A stretch of DNA of 64,000 nt from Pseudomonas entomophila (GTDB taxonomy: Bacteria > Pseudomonadota > Gammaproteobacteria > Pseudomonadales > Pseudomonadaceae), in assembly GCF_023277925.1 (NCBI RefSeq), contig NZ_CP063832.1, forward strand, positions 248,001 to 312,000. Direction: 5' to 3'. Numbering within the stretch: position 1 is the stretch's first letter; each line of letters begins with the position of its first letter. Both the position numbers and the translations under genes were made by a program. The notes under the pieces are model-generated. The model saw only the letters and a list, made by a program, of their open reading frames with translations, was not told where the DNA came from and made no database searches. This document shows, piece by piece, positions 43,301 to 52,894 of this stretch.

Positions 43301-43353
43301 TGCGGGTGGGGGCGGCGCGCAAGCGTCGCCCCTTCTGCCGACGAGGTCGACGG

Positions 43354-43731
43354 ATGCGAACGATCGAACGAATCATCGCGCTGGCCGCGATTCCATTGAT
43401 GTTGATGACCGAGGTAGGTATGGCGAGCAGCCTGCTACTCCCCAACGCCGCGCAACTGGCCGGGCGTTGGCAGCTTTACCCCGAACAACAAGAGAAACAG
43501 GCCTGCGACCTGCGCCTGGTCGCCAGCGAAGGCAAGCTGGAGGGCGACCTGGAGTGTGCCGAGCGCCTGCTGGGCCTGCGCCCCGGCAGCTGGCTGGTGA
43601 CCCCCGATACGCTTGCCCTGGTGGGGGGGGACGGCAGCACCGTGGTGCACTTCAGCCGCGAGGGCGCAAATCGCTACGGCTGGACCACGCCAAAAGGGAC
43701 TCCACTGGTGCTTGAGCGTCTGGACAAATAA
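43354..43731 (+). CDS. aprI: Periplasmic inhibitor of AprA
   Basis: A 125-residue protein of the I38 inhibitor family, with a signal peptide (MRTIERIIALAAIPLMLMTEVGMA) and a mature N-terminus SSLLLPNAAQLAGRWQL. The N-terminal Ser-Ser-Leu trunk of this family enters the protease active cleft. Two Cys (QACDLRL and LECAERL) form the conserved disulfide. It protects the periplasm from misplaced AprA. GAGG lies 8 bp before the ATG. Confidence 0.92.
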   Translation: MRTIERIIALAAIPLMLMTEVGMASSLLLPNAAQLAGRWQLYPEQQEKQACDLRLVASEGKLEGDLECAERLLGLRPGSWLVTPDTLALVGGDGSTVVHFSREGANRYGWTTPKGTPLVLERLDK

Positions 43732-43775
43732 ACCCAGCCCGGCACTTTCAGGTGGCCGGGTTAAAAGGGCGAAAC

Positions 43776-45497
43776 ATGAAACTACCGAGCAGGAAGCCCG
43801 GGGCGCCTTTGTGGGCAGCGCTCGGCGAACATAAGTCGACGTTGATCAGCGTTGGCTGTTTCACGGCCTTGATCAATATCCTGATGCTGGTGCCGTCCAT
43901 TTATATGCTTCAAGTGTACGACCGTGTACTGAGCTCGCAGAACACTACAACTTTGTGGGTACTCACCCTGATGGTCGTTGGCTTCTTCGTATATATCGGC
44001 GGGCTTGAAGCCGTGCGCAGTTTCATTGTTATCCGGGTGGGTAACCAGCTGGAAAAAAGTTTCAACCTGAATGTCTACCGCGCCGCCTTCGAGCGCAACT
44101 TGCGCCATCGCGATGGCGCGGCCGGTCAGGCCTTGGGCGACCTCACGCAACTGCGCCAGTTCGTCACCGGCCCTGCGTTGTTCGCCTTCTTCGACGCCCC
44201 GTGGTTCCCCATCTACCTGGCGGTGATCTTCGCCTTTAACGTCTGGCTGGGGGTCATGGCCACGGTCGGTGCGCTGCTGCTGATCGCCCTGGCCGTACTC
44301 AACGAACGCCTCACCCACAAGACCCTGGTCGAAGCCAGTGGTATCCAGCAGCAATCGACGCTGTTGGCCGGCAGCCAGCTGCAGAGCGCCGAGAGCATCC
44401 AGGCCATGGGCATGCTCGCGGCCCTGCGTCGGCGTTGGTTCGACCTGCACGGGCGCTTCCTCGACCTGCAGAACAAGGCCAGCGACACCTCGGCGGTGAT
44501 CACCGCCACCAGCAAGGGCCTGCGCCTGTGCCTGCAATCGCTGGTGCTGGGCTTGGGCGCCCTGCTGGTGATCGAGGGGCAGATGACCCCGGGCATGATG
44601 ATCGCCGGTTCCATCCTGATGGGCCGGGTGCTCGCCCCAATCGACCAATTGATCGCCGTGTGGAAGCAGTGGAGCGGCGCCCAGCTGGCTTACCAGCGCC
44701 TGGACAGCCTGCTGCGCGACCACCCCGAAGCACCTGTGCCGATGCCGCTGCCGACACCGACCGGGCAGCTGACCGTGGAGCAGATGAGCGCCGCGCCTCC
44801 TGGGCGCACCCAGGCCACGTTGCAGCAAGTGCATTTCCAGCTTGAGCCCGGCGAGTTGTTGGGCGTGCTCGGTGCCTCGGGCTCTGGTAAGTCGACCCTG
44901 GCCAAGGTCCTGGTGGGCGTCTGGCCCACCTTGGGTGGGCATGTGCGCCTGGATGGCGCCGAGCTCGACCAATGGGACCGCGAGGCCCTTGGCCCGCACA
45001 TCGGTTACCTGCCGCAGAACATCGAACTGCTGCGGGGCAGCATCGCCGAAAACATCGCCCGCTTTGGTGAGCTGGACGGCCACAAGGTGGTGGAGGCGGC
45101 GCGCCTGGCGGGGGTGCACGAGTTGATCCTGCGTCTGCCCAAGGGCTACGACACACGCCTGGGTGAAGATGGCGGCGACCTTTCCGGTGGCCAGAAGCAG
45201 CGCATTGCCTTGGCCCGGGCGTTGTACGGCAACCCGTGCCTGATCGTGCTCGACGAACCCAACTCCAACCTCGACAGCCCCGGCGAGGCGGCCCTGGCCA
45301 ACGCCATCCTCCAGCTCAAGGCCCTGGGCCGCACCGTGGTGCTGGTGACCCACCGCAGCTCGGCACTGGGCCAGGCCGACAAGCTGCTGGTGATGAACGA
45401 AGGGCGCATGCAGGGCTTCGGCCCGGCGCGCGACATTCTCCATGCGCTCGGCCAGGGGCCGGCGCAACGACCGCTGCAGGCCGGAGGTGGCGCATGA
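43776..45497 (+). CDS. aprD: Type I secretion ABC transporter/permease of the AprA system
   Basis: A 573-residue inner-membrane ABC exporter. The transmembrane domain has about six helices (residues 20-290, no peptidase domain) and the nucleotide-binding domain has Walker A GASGSGKST near residue 370, Q-loop YLPQN, signature LSGGQKQR and Walker B LIVLDEPNSNLD. It drives AprA export with AprE and AprF. ATG after AAAAGGG. Its stop overlaps the aprE start (ATGA). Confidence 0.95.
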   Translation: MKLPSRKPGAPLWAALGEHKSTLISVGCFTALINILMLVPSIYMLQVYDRVLSSQNTTTLWVLTLMVVGFFVYIGGLEAVRSFIVIRVGNQLEKSFNLNVYRAAFERNLRHRDGAAGQALGDLTQLRQFVTGPALFAFFDAPWFPIYLAVIFAFNVWLGVMATVGALLLIALAVLNERLTHKTLVEASGIQQQSTLLAGSQLQSAESIQAMGMLAALRRRWFDLHGRFLDLQNKASDTSAVITATSKGLRLCLQSLVLGLGALLVIEGQMTPGMMIAGSILMGRVLAPIDQLIAVWKQWSGAQLAYQRLDSLLRDHPEAPVPMPLPTPTGQLTVEQMSAAPPGRTQATLQQVHFQLEPGELLGVLGASGSGKSTLAKVLVGVWPTLGGHVRLDGAELDQWDREALGPHIGYLPQNIELLRGSIAENIARFGELDGHKVVEAARLAGVHELILRLPKGYDTRLGEDGGDLSGGQKQRIALARALYGNPCLIVLDEPNSNLDSPGEAALANAILQLKALGRTVVLVTHRSSALGQADKLLVMNEGRMQGFGPARDILHALGQGPAQRPLQAGGGA

Positions 45498-46786
45498 GCC
45501 GGCATGAACGTGACGCGCGCTTCCATGTGCGCCTGGGCTGGGTGCTGACGCTGGTCGGCTTCGGTGGCTTCATGGCCTGGGCCAGCTTGGCCCCGCTCGA
45601 CCAAGGGGTGCCGGTGCAAGGCACCGTGGTGGTCTCGGGCAAGCGCAAGGCGGTGCAGTCCATGGCCGGTGGCGTGGTCAGCCGGATCCTGGTCAGCGAA
45701 GGCCAGCAGGTGCGCCAGGGCGAGCCGCTGTTTCGCCTCGACCGCACCCAGGTGCAGGCCGATGTCGACGCGCTGCAGGCCCAGTACCGCATGACCCGTG
45801 CCAGCCTGGCGCGTTGGCAGAGCGAACGCGACAACCTCGGGCAGGTGCAGTTTCCCGCCGACCTGGTCGAGGATGCCGATGCCAAGCTCGGTTTGGTCCT
45901 CGAAGGCCAGCGCCAGCTGTTCGACAGCCGCCGCCAGGCCCAGGCCCGCGAGCAGGGCGCCCTGGCCGCCAGCATCGACGGCTCCCAGGCTCAGCTGACC
46001 GGCATGCGCCGGGCGCGCGGCGACTTGCAGGCCCAGGCCGACTCGTTGCGCGAGCAGCTCGACAGCCTGCGCCCGCTGGCCGGCGACGGCTACATCCCGC
46101 GCAACCGAGTGCTGGAGTATCAGCGCCAGCTGTCCCAGGTGCAGCGCGACCTGGCGCAGAACGCCGGCGAAAGCGCACGGCTGGAGCAGGTGATCGTCGA
46201 GTCGCGGCTGAACCTTGCACAGCGTCGCGAGGAATACCAGAAAGAGGTGCGTACGCAACTGGCCGAGGCCCAGGTCAAGGCCGCCACCCTGGAGCAACAG
46301 CTCAACTCGGCACGCTTCGAGCTGCAGCACAGCGAAATCCAGGCGCCGGCCGACGGCATTGCGGTCAACCTCGGTGTGCATACCGAAGGCGCCGTCGTGC
46401 GCCCCGGCGACACGTTGCTCGAGATCGTGCCCCAAGGTACCGCGCTGGAAGTGGAAGGGCGCCTGCCGGTCAACCTGGTGGACAAGGTCGCGCCGCAACT
46501 GCCGGTGGACATCCTGTTCACCGCCTTCAACCAGAACCGCACGCCGCGGGTCACGGGGGAGGTGGCGCTGGTGTCGGCCGACCAGTTGATCGACGAGCGC
46601 AGCGGCCAGCCGTACTACGTGTTGCGCAGCACCGTCAGCGAAGAAGCATTGGCGCGCCTGCAAGGGCTGGCGATCCGCCCGGGCATGCCGGCCGAGCTGT
46701 TCGTGCGCACCGGCGAGCGCTCGCTGCTCAACTACCTGTTCAAACCCCTGCTCGACCGTGCAGGCACTGCTTTGACCGAACAATAA
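45494..46786 (+). CDS. aprE: Type I secretion membrane fusion protein
   Basis: A 430-residue HlyD-family adaptor: one N-terminal transmembrane helix (LGWVLTLVGFGGFMAWASLAPL), a lipoyl-like domain starting VQGTVVVSGKRKAVQSMAGG, a long Gln/Arg/Leu-rich coiled-coil hairpin (about 90-280) and a beta-barrel domain. It bridges AprD and AprF across the periplasm. Start codon inside the aprD stop. Confidence 0.94.
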   Translation: MSRHERDARFHVRLGWVLTLVGFGGFMAWASLAPLDQGVPVQGTVVVSGKRKAVQSMAGGVVSRILVSEGQQVRQGEPLFRLDRTQVQADVDALQAQYRMTRASLARWQSERDNLGQVQFPADLVEDADAKLGLVLEGQRQLFDSRRQAQAREQGALAASIDGSQAQLTGMRRARGDLQAQADSLREQLDSLRPLAGDGYIPRNRVLEYQRQLSQVQRDLAQNAGESARLEQVIVESRLNLAQRREEYQKEVRTQLAEAQVKAATLEQQLNSARFELQHSEIQAPADGIAVNLGVHTEGAVVRPGDTLLEIVPQGTALEVEGRLPVNLVDKVAPQLPVDILFTAFNQNRTPRVTGEVALVSADQLIDERSGQPYYVLRSTVSEEALARLQGLAIRPGMPAELFVRTGERSLLNYLFKPLLDRAGTALTEQ

Positions 46787-46796
46787 GGACCGCCCA

Positions 46797-48140
46797 GTGA
46801 AGAAGTTCCCACTGATCGGGCTGCTGGCAGCCTGTGCCTGGCTGCCGGTGGCCGCCCAGGCGGCCATGGGGCCGTTCCAGATCTACGAGCAGGCGCTGCG
46901 CCGCGACCCCACCTACCTGGCCGCGTTCAAGGCCCAGCAGGCCGGCCAGGAGTACCGCGCCATCGGCCGCGCCGGCCTTCTGCCAACCCTGAACTACAAC
47001 TACAACAAGGGCCGCAACGACTCCAAGGTGAAGTACCTGGGGGACTCGCGGCGCCAAGAAGAAGATCGCAACTACAACAGCATGGGCTCCAGCTTCATCC
47101 TCCAGCAGCCGCTGTTCGACTATGAGGCCTACTCGGCCTACCGCAAGGGCGTGGCCCAGGCGCTGTTCGCCGACGAAACCTTCCGCGACCAGAGCCAGCA
47201 GTTGCTGGTGCGGGTGATGACCAGCTACACCCAGGCGCTGTTCGCCGAGGACCAGATCGGTATCAGCGTGGCCAGCAAGCAAGCCTACCGCCAGCAGTTC
47301 CAGCAGAACCAGCGGCTGTTCGACGCCGGCGAGGGGACCCGCACCGACATCCTCGAAGCCCAGGCCCGCTACGAGCTGGCAGACGCCGAGGAAATCCAGG
47401 CGCGCAACAACCAGGATGCCGCCCTGCGCGAGCTGGGCGCGTTGATCGGCGAGCCGGCCGTGCGGGTCGAGGACCTGGCGCCGTTGCGTGTCGGCTTCGC
47501 CCTGCCGATGGTCGACCCTACAGGCTATGGCGCCTGGCAGGAGCGTGCCCTGGCCAACAACCCGCAACTGGCTTCGTCGCGCCAGGCCCTGGATGTGGCG
47601 CGCTACGAAGTGCAGCGCAACCGTGCCGGGCACCTGCCCAGGGTCACGGCCTTCGCCACCTCGCGGCGCCAGGAGTCGGACAGCGGCAACACCTACAACC
47701 AGCGCTACGACACCAACACCGTGGGGATCGAGGTCAGCGTGCCGATCTTCGCCGGTGGCGGGGTGTCGGCCTCGACGCGCCAGGCCAGCCGCCACCTGGA
47801 GCAGGCCGAGTACGAGCTGGACGGGCAGACCCGCAGCACCCTGATCGAGCTGCGCAAGCAGTACAACGCCTGCGAGTCGGGCGCGAGCCGCCTGCGCGCG
47901 TATGAACGGGCGCTGGTGGCGGCCGAGGCACTGGTGGTGTCCACCCGCAAGAGTGTGCAGGGCGGCGAGCGGGTCAACCTGGACGTGCTCAATGCCGAGC
48001 AGCAGCTGGCCACCACCCGGCGCGACCTGGCGCAGGCGCGGTATGACTACCTGCTGGCGTGGATCAAGCTGCACTACGAGGCGGGGGTGTTGAGCGAGAC
48101 GCAGCTGGCACGGGTGGATGAGGCGTTTCTGGGCGTGTAG
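46797..48140 (+). CDS. aprF: TolC-like outer membrane secretion protein
   Basis: A 447-residue outer-membrane factor with a signal peptide (MKKFPLIGLLAACAWLPVAAQA) and two repeats of the OEP fold (QIYEQALRRDPTYLAAF; SSRQALDVARYEVQRNRAGHLPRV). It forms the outer-membrane channel of the AprDEF type I system. It starts with GTG after AAGGA, 10 bp after aprE. Its TAG stop lies in the first bases of a REPIN. Confidence 0.93.
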   Translation: MKKFPLIGLLAACAWLPVAAQAAMGPFQIYEQALRRDPTYLAAFKAQQAGQEYRAIGRAGLLPTLNYNYNKGRNDSKVKYLGDSRRQEEDRNYNSMGSSFILQQPLFDYEAYSAYRKGVAQALFADETFRDQSQQLLVRVMTSYTQALFAEDQIGISVASKQAYRQQFQQNQRLFDAGEGTRTDILEAQARYELADAEEIQARNNQDAALRELGALIGEPAVRVEDLAPLRVGFALPMVDPTGYGAWQERALANNPQLASSRQALDVARYEVQRNRAGHLPRVTAFATSRRQESDSGNTYNQRYDTNTVGIEVSVPIFAGGGVSASTRQASRHLEQAEYELDGQTRSTLIELRKQYNACESGASRLRAYERALVAAEALVVSTRKSVQGGERVNLDVLNAEQQLATTRRDLAQARYDYLLAWIKLHYEAGVLSETQLARVDEAFLGV

Positions 48141-48220
48141 GAGCGGCTTCAGCCGCGATGCACGCAACGCGGTATCTGGCACCCGCTTTGCGGGTGATCG
48201 CGGCTGAAGCCGCTCCTACG
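48137..48220. repeat. REPIN closing the apr operon
   Basis: gtaggagcggcttcagccgcga and its inverted copy around gctttgcgggtgat. It supplies the aprF stop codon and may act as a 3' stabiliser or terminator. Confidence 0.9.
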
Positions 48221-48250
48221 GGGACTGTCTCGGATCAATGGGCTTGTGAC

Positions 48251-49441
48251 TCAGGCTGCGCTGGCCGCCACCTTCACCCGCCTGTGCTCCGCCAGCCCCC
48301 ACACCAGCAGCGCCAGGGCACCGATCACCAGCCCGGCGACGACGATCCCCATCCAGCCATGCACCTCGAACAGTTGCGTCCCCAGCAACGAGCCCAGTGC
48401 GCCACCGATGAAGTAGCAGGTGATGTACCCGGCGTTGAGTCGCGTCCGCGCTTCGGGCCGTAGCGCGATCACCGCATTCTGGTTGCTCACGTGGATCAGT
48501 TGTACCGCCAGGTCCAGCACCAGCACGCCCACCAGCAGCGCCACCAGCGAGCTTTGCGCGAAGCCCAGCGGCACCCACGACAGCAACAGCGCCACCAGCC
48601 CCACCGTGGTCCCCAGCGCGCCCTGGCCACGGTCGGCCAGGCGCCCGGCCCAGTTGGCCGCCAGCGCGCCCACCGCGCCGGCCAGGCCGAACAGGCCTAT
48701 CACCGCATCGGCGTAGTGGTAGGGCTCGTTGCTCAGCAGGAACGCCAGCGGCGTCCAGAACAGGGCGAACAGGCTGAACGCCAATAGCCCCAGTAGCGAG
48801 CGCAGGCGCAGCACCGGTTCTTCGATGAACAGCCGGAACACCGAGCCGATCAGTGCCGGGTACTTCAGGCCGGCATGGCTGCGGTGCTGCGGCAGGCTGC
48901 GGTACAGCGCCAGGGCGGTGATCGCCATCAGCACTGCGGCCAGTACGTAGATGCTGCGCCAGCCGCCTAGCTCGGCCATGAAACCGGCGGCGGTGCGCGC
49001 CAGCAGGATGCCCAGCAACAGGCCGCTCATCAGCGTACCCACCGCGCGGCCGCGTTGTGCCGGGGCGCTAAGGGCGGCGGCCAGCGGTACCAGCACCTGC
49101 GCCACCACGGAGAACAGCCCGGTCAGTGCCGTGCCGAGGAGCAGCCATGGCAGGCTCGGCGCGCAGGCGCTGATCACCAGGCCCACGGTGGCGATCAGCA
49201 CCATGGTCACGATCAGCCGGCGTTGTTCGAACAGGTCGCCCAGCGGCGCCAGCAACAGCAGGCCGGCGCCGTAGCTCAGCTGTGCGGCGATGACGATGGT
49301 GCCGGCGCTGGCGGTGCTCAGGCCGAACTGCTCGGCGATGCTGTGCAGCAAGGGTTGGGCATAGTAGTTGCTGGCCACGGCCAGGCCGGTGGCGGTGGCC
49401 ATCAGTAGGATCAGGGCACGACTCAATGTCGGGGTGTTCAT
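48251..49441 (-). CDS. MFS transporter (DHA1-like exporter)
   Basis: A 396-residue 12-helix permease starting MNTPTLSRALILLMATATGLAVASNYYAQPLL, with the loop motif LLAPLGDLFEQRRLI after TM2 and a GLLLGILLARTAAGF motif C in TM5, typical of antiporters. Divergent from a LysR gene, its probable regulator. Substrate unknown. Confidence 0.87.
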   Translation of the reverse strand: MNTPTLSRALILLMATATGLAVASNYYAQPLLHSIAEQFGLSTASAGTIVIAAQLSYGAGLLLLAPLGDLFEQRRLIVTMVLIATVGLVISACAPSLPWLLLGTALTGLFSVVAQVLVPLAAALSAPAQRGRAVGTLMSGLLLGILLARTAAGFMAELGGWRSIYVLAAVLMAITALALYRSLPQHRSHAGLKYPALIGSVFRLFIEEPVLRLRSLLGLLAFSLFALFWTPLAFLLSNEPYHYADAVIGLFGLAGAVGALAANWAGRLADRGQGALGTTVGLVALLLSWVPLGFAQSSLVALLVGVLVLDLAVQLIHVSNQNAVIALRPEARTRLNAGYITCYFIGGALGSLLGTQLFEVHGWMGIVVAGLVIGALALLVWGLAEHRRVKVAASAA

Positions 49442-49548
49442 GGGCAGTCTCGTTGCAGGCAAGGTGGAAGGTGGCAAGTATCAGGATGTGTTAGGTATGA
49501 CGCCAATGTATAGTTTTCACGCTATCCATCTCGAAAGCAGATAGAACG

Positions 49549-50430
49549 ATGAACCTCAAGCAGCTCGAGTACGCCCTGGCCGTGGCCGACACCGGCAGTT
49601 TCACCCGCGCCGCCGAGCGCTGCCATGTGGTGCAGTCGGCGCTCAGCCATCAGGTGGCCCGCCTGGAGGCGCAGTTGAATGTCAGTTTGTTCGAGCGCAG
49701 CTCGCGCCGGGTAAGGCTGACACCCGCCGGAGAAGCCTTCGTGCTCAGTGCCCGGCCGGCGGTAGAGGCCGCACGGCGTATCGCCGACGATGTGGCTGCG
49801 GCGTGCGGGCAGGTACGCGGGCGCTTGTCGATCGGCGAGATCAGTTCGTTGACCGCGTTGGACCCGGTCGACCTGCTGGCGGTGTTCCATCGCCGCTATC
49901 CGGATGTGGACGTGCGCTGGCTCACGGCCAAGAGTGAACTGCTGATGGCCGACGTCTGCGAGCGGCGGCTGGATGTGGGCTTCGTTGGCCTGTGGCAAGG
50001 CGAGGTGTTGCACGGCGTGCAGCATCGCCTGCTGGCGCGGGAGGAACTGGTGGCGGTGTTGCCGGCGGCGCATCGGCTGGCTGGCGCTGCGCAATTGACC
50101 CTGGCCGACCTGGTCGACGAAGTGCTGGTGGACTTTCCCGAGGGTACAGGCGCACGGCGGCAGACTGACGAAGCGTTTCAGGCGGCGGGGCTGAGGCATC
50201 GGGTGCAGTTCGAGATCGGCCATATTCGCCTGGTGGAAAAGTTCGTCCAGCGCGGCATGGCCGTTGGGCTGGTACCGGAGCGGATCGCCCGGGGGTTCGA
50301 AGGGGTGGCCATGGCGCGCTTGGTGGATGCGCCGGTGCGGCATTTGTATGCCGTGTGGTCGCCCAGCCCGACACCGGCGGCGCGGGCGTTTCTCGAGGTG
50401 ATGGAGCAGAGCCTCGTGGCCAGCCATTGA
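49549..50430 (+). CDS. LysR-type regulator
   Basis: A 293-residue protein with an N-terminal helix-turn-helix (MNLKQLEYALAVADTGSFTRAAERCHVVQSALSHQVARLEAQLNVSLFERS) and a C-terminal periplasmic-binding-like effector domain. It is divergent from the MFS gene, with 107 bp between starts. Confidence 0.9.
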   Translation: MNLKQLEYALAVADTGSFTRAAERCHVVQSALSHQVARLEAQLNVSLFERSSRRVRLTPAGEAFVLSARPAVEAARRIADDVAAACGQVRGRLSIGEISSLTALDPVDLLAVFHRRYPDVDVRWLTAKSELLMADVCERRLDVGFVGLWQGEVLHGVQHRLLAREELVAVLPAAHRLAGAAQLTLADLVDEVLVDFPEGTGARRQTDEAFQAAGLRHRVQFEIGHIRLVEKFVQRGMAVGLVPERIARGFEGVAMARLVDAPVRHLYAVWSPSPTPAARAFLEVMEQSLVASH

Positions 50431-50433
50431 GTG

Positions 50434-50494
50434 GCTTCGCCGGCAAGCTGGCTCCTACGGGGTGGGCTGGAGGAGCCGGCCTGCCGGCGAACAG
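50434..50494. repeat. REP pair between convergent genes
   Basis: ttcgccggcaagctggctcctac and the inverted gaggagccggcctgccggcga. Confidence 0.8.
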
Positions 50495-50500
50495 GCACTG

Positions 50501-51250
50501 TCAGGCGGCGAAACCACCGTCCGCCGTCAGGCTGGCACCCGTGATGTATCCCGCCTCAGGCCCGGCCAGGTAGGCGACGAAACTGGCAATCTCCTCGACC
50601 TTGCCATAACGCCCGATGGCCATCAGCGGGATCAGGCTGTCGGCGAACTCGCCCTTGGCCGGGTTCATGTCGGTATCGACCGGCCCGGGCTGGACGTTGT
50701 TCACGGTGATGCCCTGTGGCCCCAGGTCGCGCGCCAGGCCTCGGGTCAGGCCGACCAGTGCCGACTTGCTCATGGCATACGGCGCGCCACCAGAGAAGGG
50801 CATGCGCTCGGCGTTGGTGCTGCCGATGTTGATGATCCGCCCACCCTGGCCCATGTGCTTCACCGCCGCCTGGGTGGCGACGAACACGCTGCGCACGTTG
50901 ACCGCCAGCAGGCGATCGAAGTCGTCCAGGTCGAACTCAGCCACAGGCGCCACGGCCAGCACGCCGGCGTTGTTGACCAGGATATCGAGGCCGCCGAAGG
51001 CCTTGACGGTATCGGCCACTGCCTGCTGCACCGCACTGGTGTTGGCGCTGTCGGCGCGCAGGGCCAGGGCCTGGCCGCCTGCGTCGACGATCTCGCCGGC
51101 CAGGGCTTCGGCGGTTTGGGCGGAGCTTACGTAGGTGAAGGCGACTTTGGCGCCATCCTGGGCCAGGCGGCGGACGATGGCCGCGCCGATACCACGGGAA
51201 CCGCCCTGGACGAGGGCCACTTTGCCGCTGAGGGGAAGTTGCTGGGACAT
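50501..51250 (-). CDS. SDR-family oxidoreductase
   Basis: A 249-residue classical short-chain dehydrogenase: NAD(P)-binding VQGGSRGIGAAIVRRL at residues 13-28, NNAGVLAV near 90, catalytic Ser in NIGSTNAER and YxxxK in YAMSKSALVGL. It ends ASLTADGGFAA. Cytoplasmic; substrate unknown, resembling 3-ketoacyl-ACP reductase-like enzymes. AGGAG precedes the ATG. Divergent from the next LysR gene. Confidence 0.9.
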   Translation of the reverse strand: MSQQLPLSGKVALVQGGSRGIGAAIVRRLAQDGAKVAFTYVSSAQTAEALAGEIVDAGGQALALRADSANTSAVQQAVADTVKAFGGLDILVNNAGVLAVAPVAEFDLDDFDRLLAVNVRSVFVATQAAVKHMGQGGRIINIGSTNAERMPFSGGAPYAMSKSALVGLTRGLARDLGPQGITVNNVQPGPVDTDMNPAKGEFADSLIPLMAIGRYGKVEEIASFVAYLAGPEAGYITGASLTADGGFAA

Positions 51251-51365
51251 GCTGATCTCCTGCATTCAAGCAAGGCCGGATGCCTTGGATGGGCGCAGTA
51301 TCCGCCCAGGATTACCTGCTGATAAGATCGCAATCACTATTGGCAGAGTAAACCTTTGGTTGTTA

Positions 51366-52307
51366 ATGAGTGCCATGGAATCCTTCAGCAGCCTTGAATG
51401 CTTCATCCGCAGCGCCGAAGTCGGCAGTTTCGCCGAGGCCGCCCGGCGCCTGTCACTGACGCCGGCCGCGGTGGGCAAGAACGTCGCGCAACTGGAGGCG
51501 CGCCTGGGGGTGCGCCTGTTCCAGCGCAGCACCCGCAAACTCACCCTGACCGAAGCGGGGCAGCGTTTTCTGGGGGAGGTGAGCGACAGTTTCCGCACCA
51601 TCCAGTACGCCGTCGCCAACCTGGCCAGCGCTGAAGGCCAGCCGGCCGGGCTGCTGCGGGTGAGCATGGGCACGGTGTTCGGGCGGCTGTATGTGTTGCC
51701 GCTGCTGGGCGAGTTCCTGCGTCGTTACCCGGCGATCACCCCGGACTGGCACTTCGACAACCGCCAGGTCGACCTGATCGGCCAGGGTTTCGATGCCGCC
51801 ATCGGCGGTGGATTCGAGCTGCCCTTGGGGGTGGTCGCGCGCAAGCTGACCCCGGCTCACCGGGTGTTGGTGGCGGCGCCGGGCTATTTGCAGCGGCACG
51901 CCCAGATCGATCATCCACAGGCATTGCAGGCTCATCAAGGCATCCTCATCCGCTCGCCGCAGACCGGGCGAGTGCGCGCCTGGCCGCTGACCAGCCGCTG
52001 GCAGGAGCAGTGCCCGCTGCAATTGCCGCAGACCATGACCATGAGCGACTCCGACGCCGCCTGTGCGGTGGCCGAGCAGGGGTTGGGCATCGCGCTGGTG
52101 AGCCTGCCGTTTGCCGTCCCTTACCTCAGCGCCGGGCGGCTGAGCCGGGTGTTGCCCGACTGGTACGTGGACGATGGCAACATCAGCCTGTACTACGCCG
52201 AGCACAAGCTGCTGCCGGGCAAGACCCGGGCGTTCATCGATTTCGTGGCGCAGCGGTTCGCCGAGCAGGGGCTGGCGGAGCGTTTCAACGCTTTACACGC
52301 CCAGTGA
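51366..52307 (+). CDS. LysR-type regulator
   Basis: A 313-residue protein of the CrgA/DmlR-like branch (SSLECFIRSAEVGSFAEAARRLSLTPAAVGKNVAQLEARLGVRLFQRSTRK), with an effector domain starting LLRVSMGTVFG. It probably controls the divergent SDR gene. A start three codons later (MESFSS) is equally possible. Confidence 0.9.
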   Translation: MSAMESFSSLECFIRSAEVGSFAEAARRLSLTPAAVGKNVAQLEARLGVRLFQRSTRKLTLTEAGQRFLGEVSDSFRTIQYAVANLASAEGQPAGLLRVSMGTVFGRLYVLPLLGEFLRRYPAITPDWHFDNRQVDLIGQGFDAAIGGGFELPLGVVARKLTPAHRVLVAAPGYLQRHAQIDHPQALQAHQGILIRSPQTGRVRAWPLTSRWQEQCPLQLPQTMTMSDSDAACAVAEQGLGIALVSLPFAVPYLSAGRLSRVLPDWYVDDGNISLYYAEHKLLPGKTRAFIDFVAQRFAEQGLAERFNALHAQ

Positions 52308-52311
52308 CCCT

Positions 52312-52396
52312 TGTAGGAGCCAGCCTTGCTGGCGATGCAAGGCGCAGCCTTGCCAGATGCCATCGAGCGGTTCGCCAGCAAGGCTGGCTCCTACAG
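52312..52396. repeat. REP pair
   Basis: tgtaggagccagccttgctggcga and the inverted tcgccagcaaggctggctcctaca between convergent genes. Confidence 0.85.
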
Positions 52397-52409
52397 AGGG
52401 GCGCGGTGT

Positions 52410-52892
52410 TCAGGTGACTTCGATGATGACCTGGACCTGGGTGATGCCGTTCACCACCAGGCTTACCTCGTCATCTATCCGCTTGCCAACCAACTGCTGG
52501 CCAAGCGGCGCCCGTGGCGTGATCACCGTCACCAGCGCGTCGGCCTCGCCAATCTTCAGCCCGGCACCTTCCGGTCCGAGGAACAGCAGGCGTTGTTGGC
52601 CATCCTCGTCTTCGAGCGTCACCAGGCAGCCGACCTGGATCCCCCGCGCCGGGTCGTAATCGCGCAAGACCATTTGCTGGTAGGTCAGCAGCGCCTGGCG
52701 GATCTCGGCGGTGCGCCGAGCCTGCCCGGTGGCCAGGTACGACGCCTCCAGCCCCAGGGTGTCGTACTTGTTTTCGGCGATGTTCTCTTCGGCGGTGGCC
52801 GCCTCGTAGGCGGTCTGGGCGGCGCGACGCAGCACCTCCATGTCGTGTTCGAGGGTGGCGATGATGCGCGGGAGCAGGCTGGCCTTGTCCAT
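52410..52892 (-). CDS. GreA/GreB-family transcription factor
   Basis: A 160-residue protein: an N-terminal antiparallel coiled coil (MDKASLLPRIIATLEHDMEVLRRAAQTAYEAATAEENIAENKYDTLGLEAS) and a C-terminal FKBP-like GreA/B domain (VGCLVTLEDEDGQ, VTVITPRAPLGQQLVGKRIDDEV). The coiled-coil tip retains acidic residues. It resembles the stand-alone Gre-like factors of Pseudomonas, acting on RNA polymerase through the secondary channel. Only 2 bp separate it from the upstream gene, so the two form an operon. Confidence 0.82.
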   Translation of the reverse strand: MDKASLLPRIIATLEHDMEVLRRAAQTAYEAATAEENIAENKYDTLGLEASYLATGQARRTAEIRQALLTYQQMVLRDYDPARGIQVGCLVTLEDEDGQQRLLFLGPEGAGLKIGEADALVTVITPRAPLGQQLVGKRIDDEVSLVVNGITQVQVIIEVT

Positions 52893-52894
52893 GG

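Noticed and set aside
43782..45467. Minus-strand ORF opposite aprD (561 codons)
   Set aside because: Antisense shadow of a well-supported ABC transporter gene.
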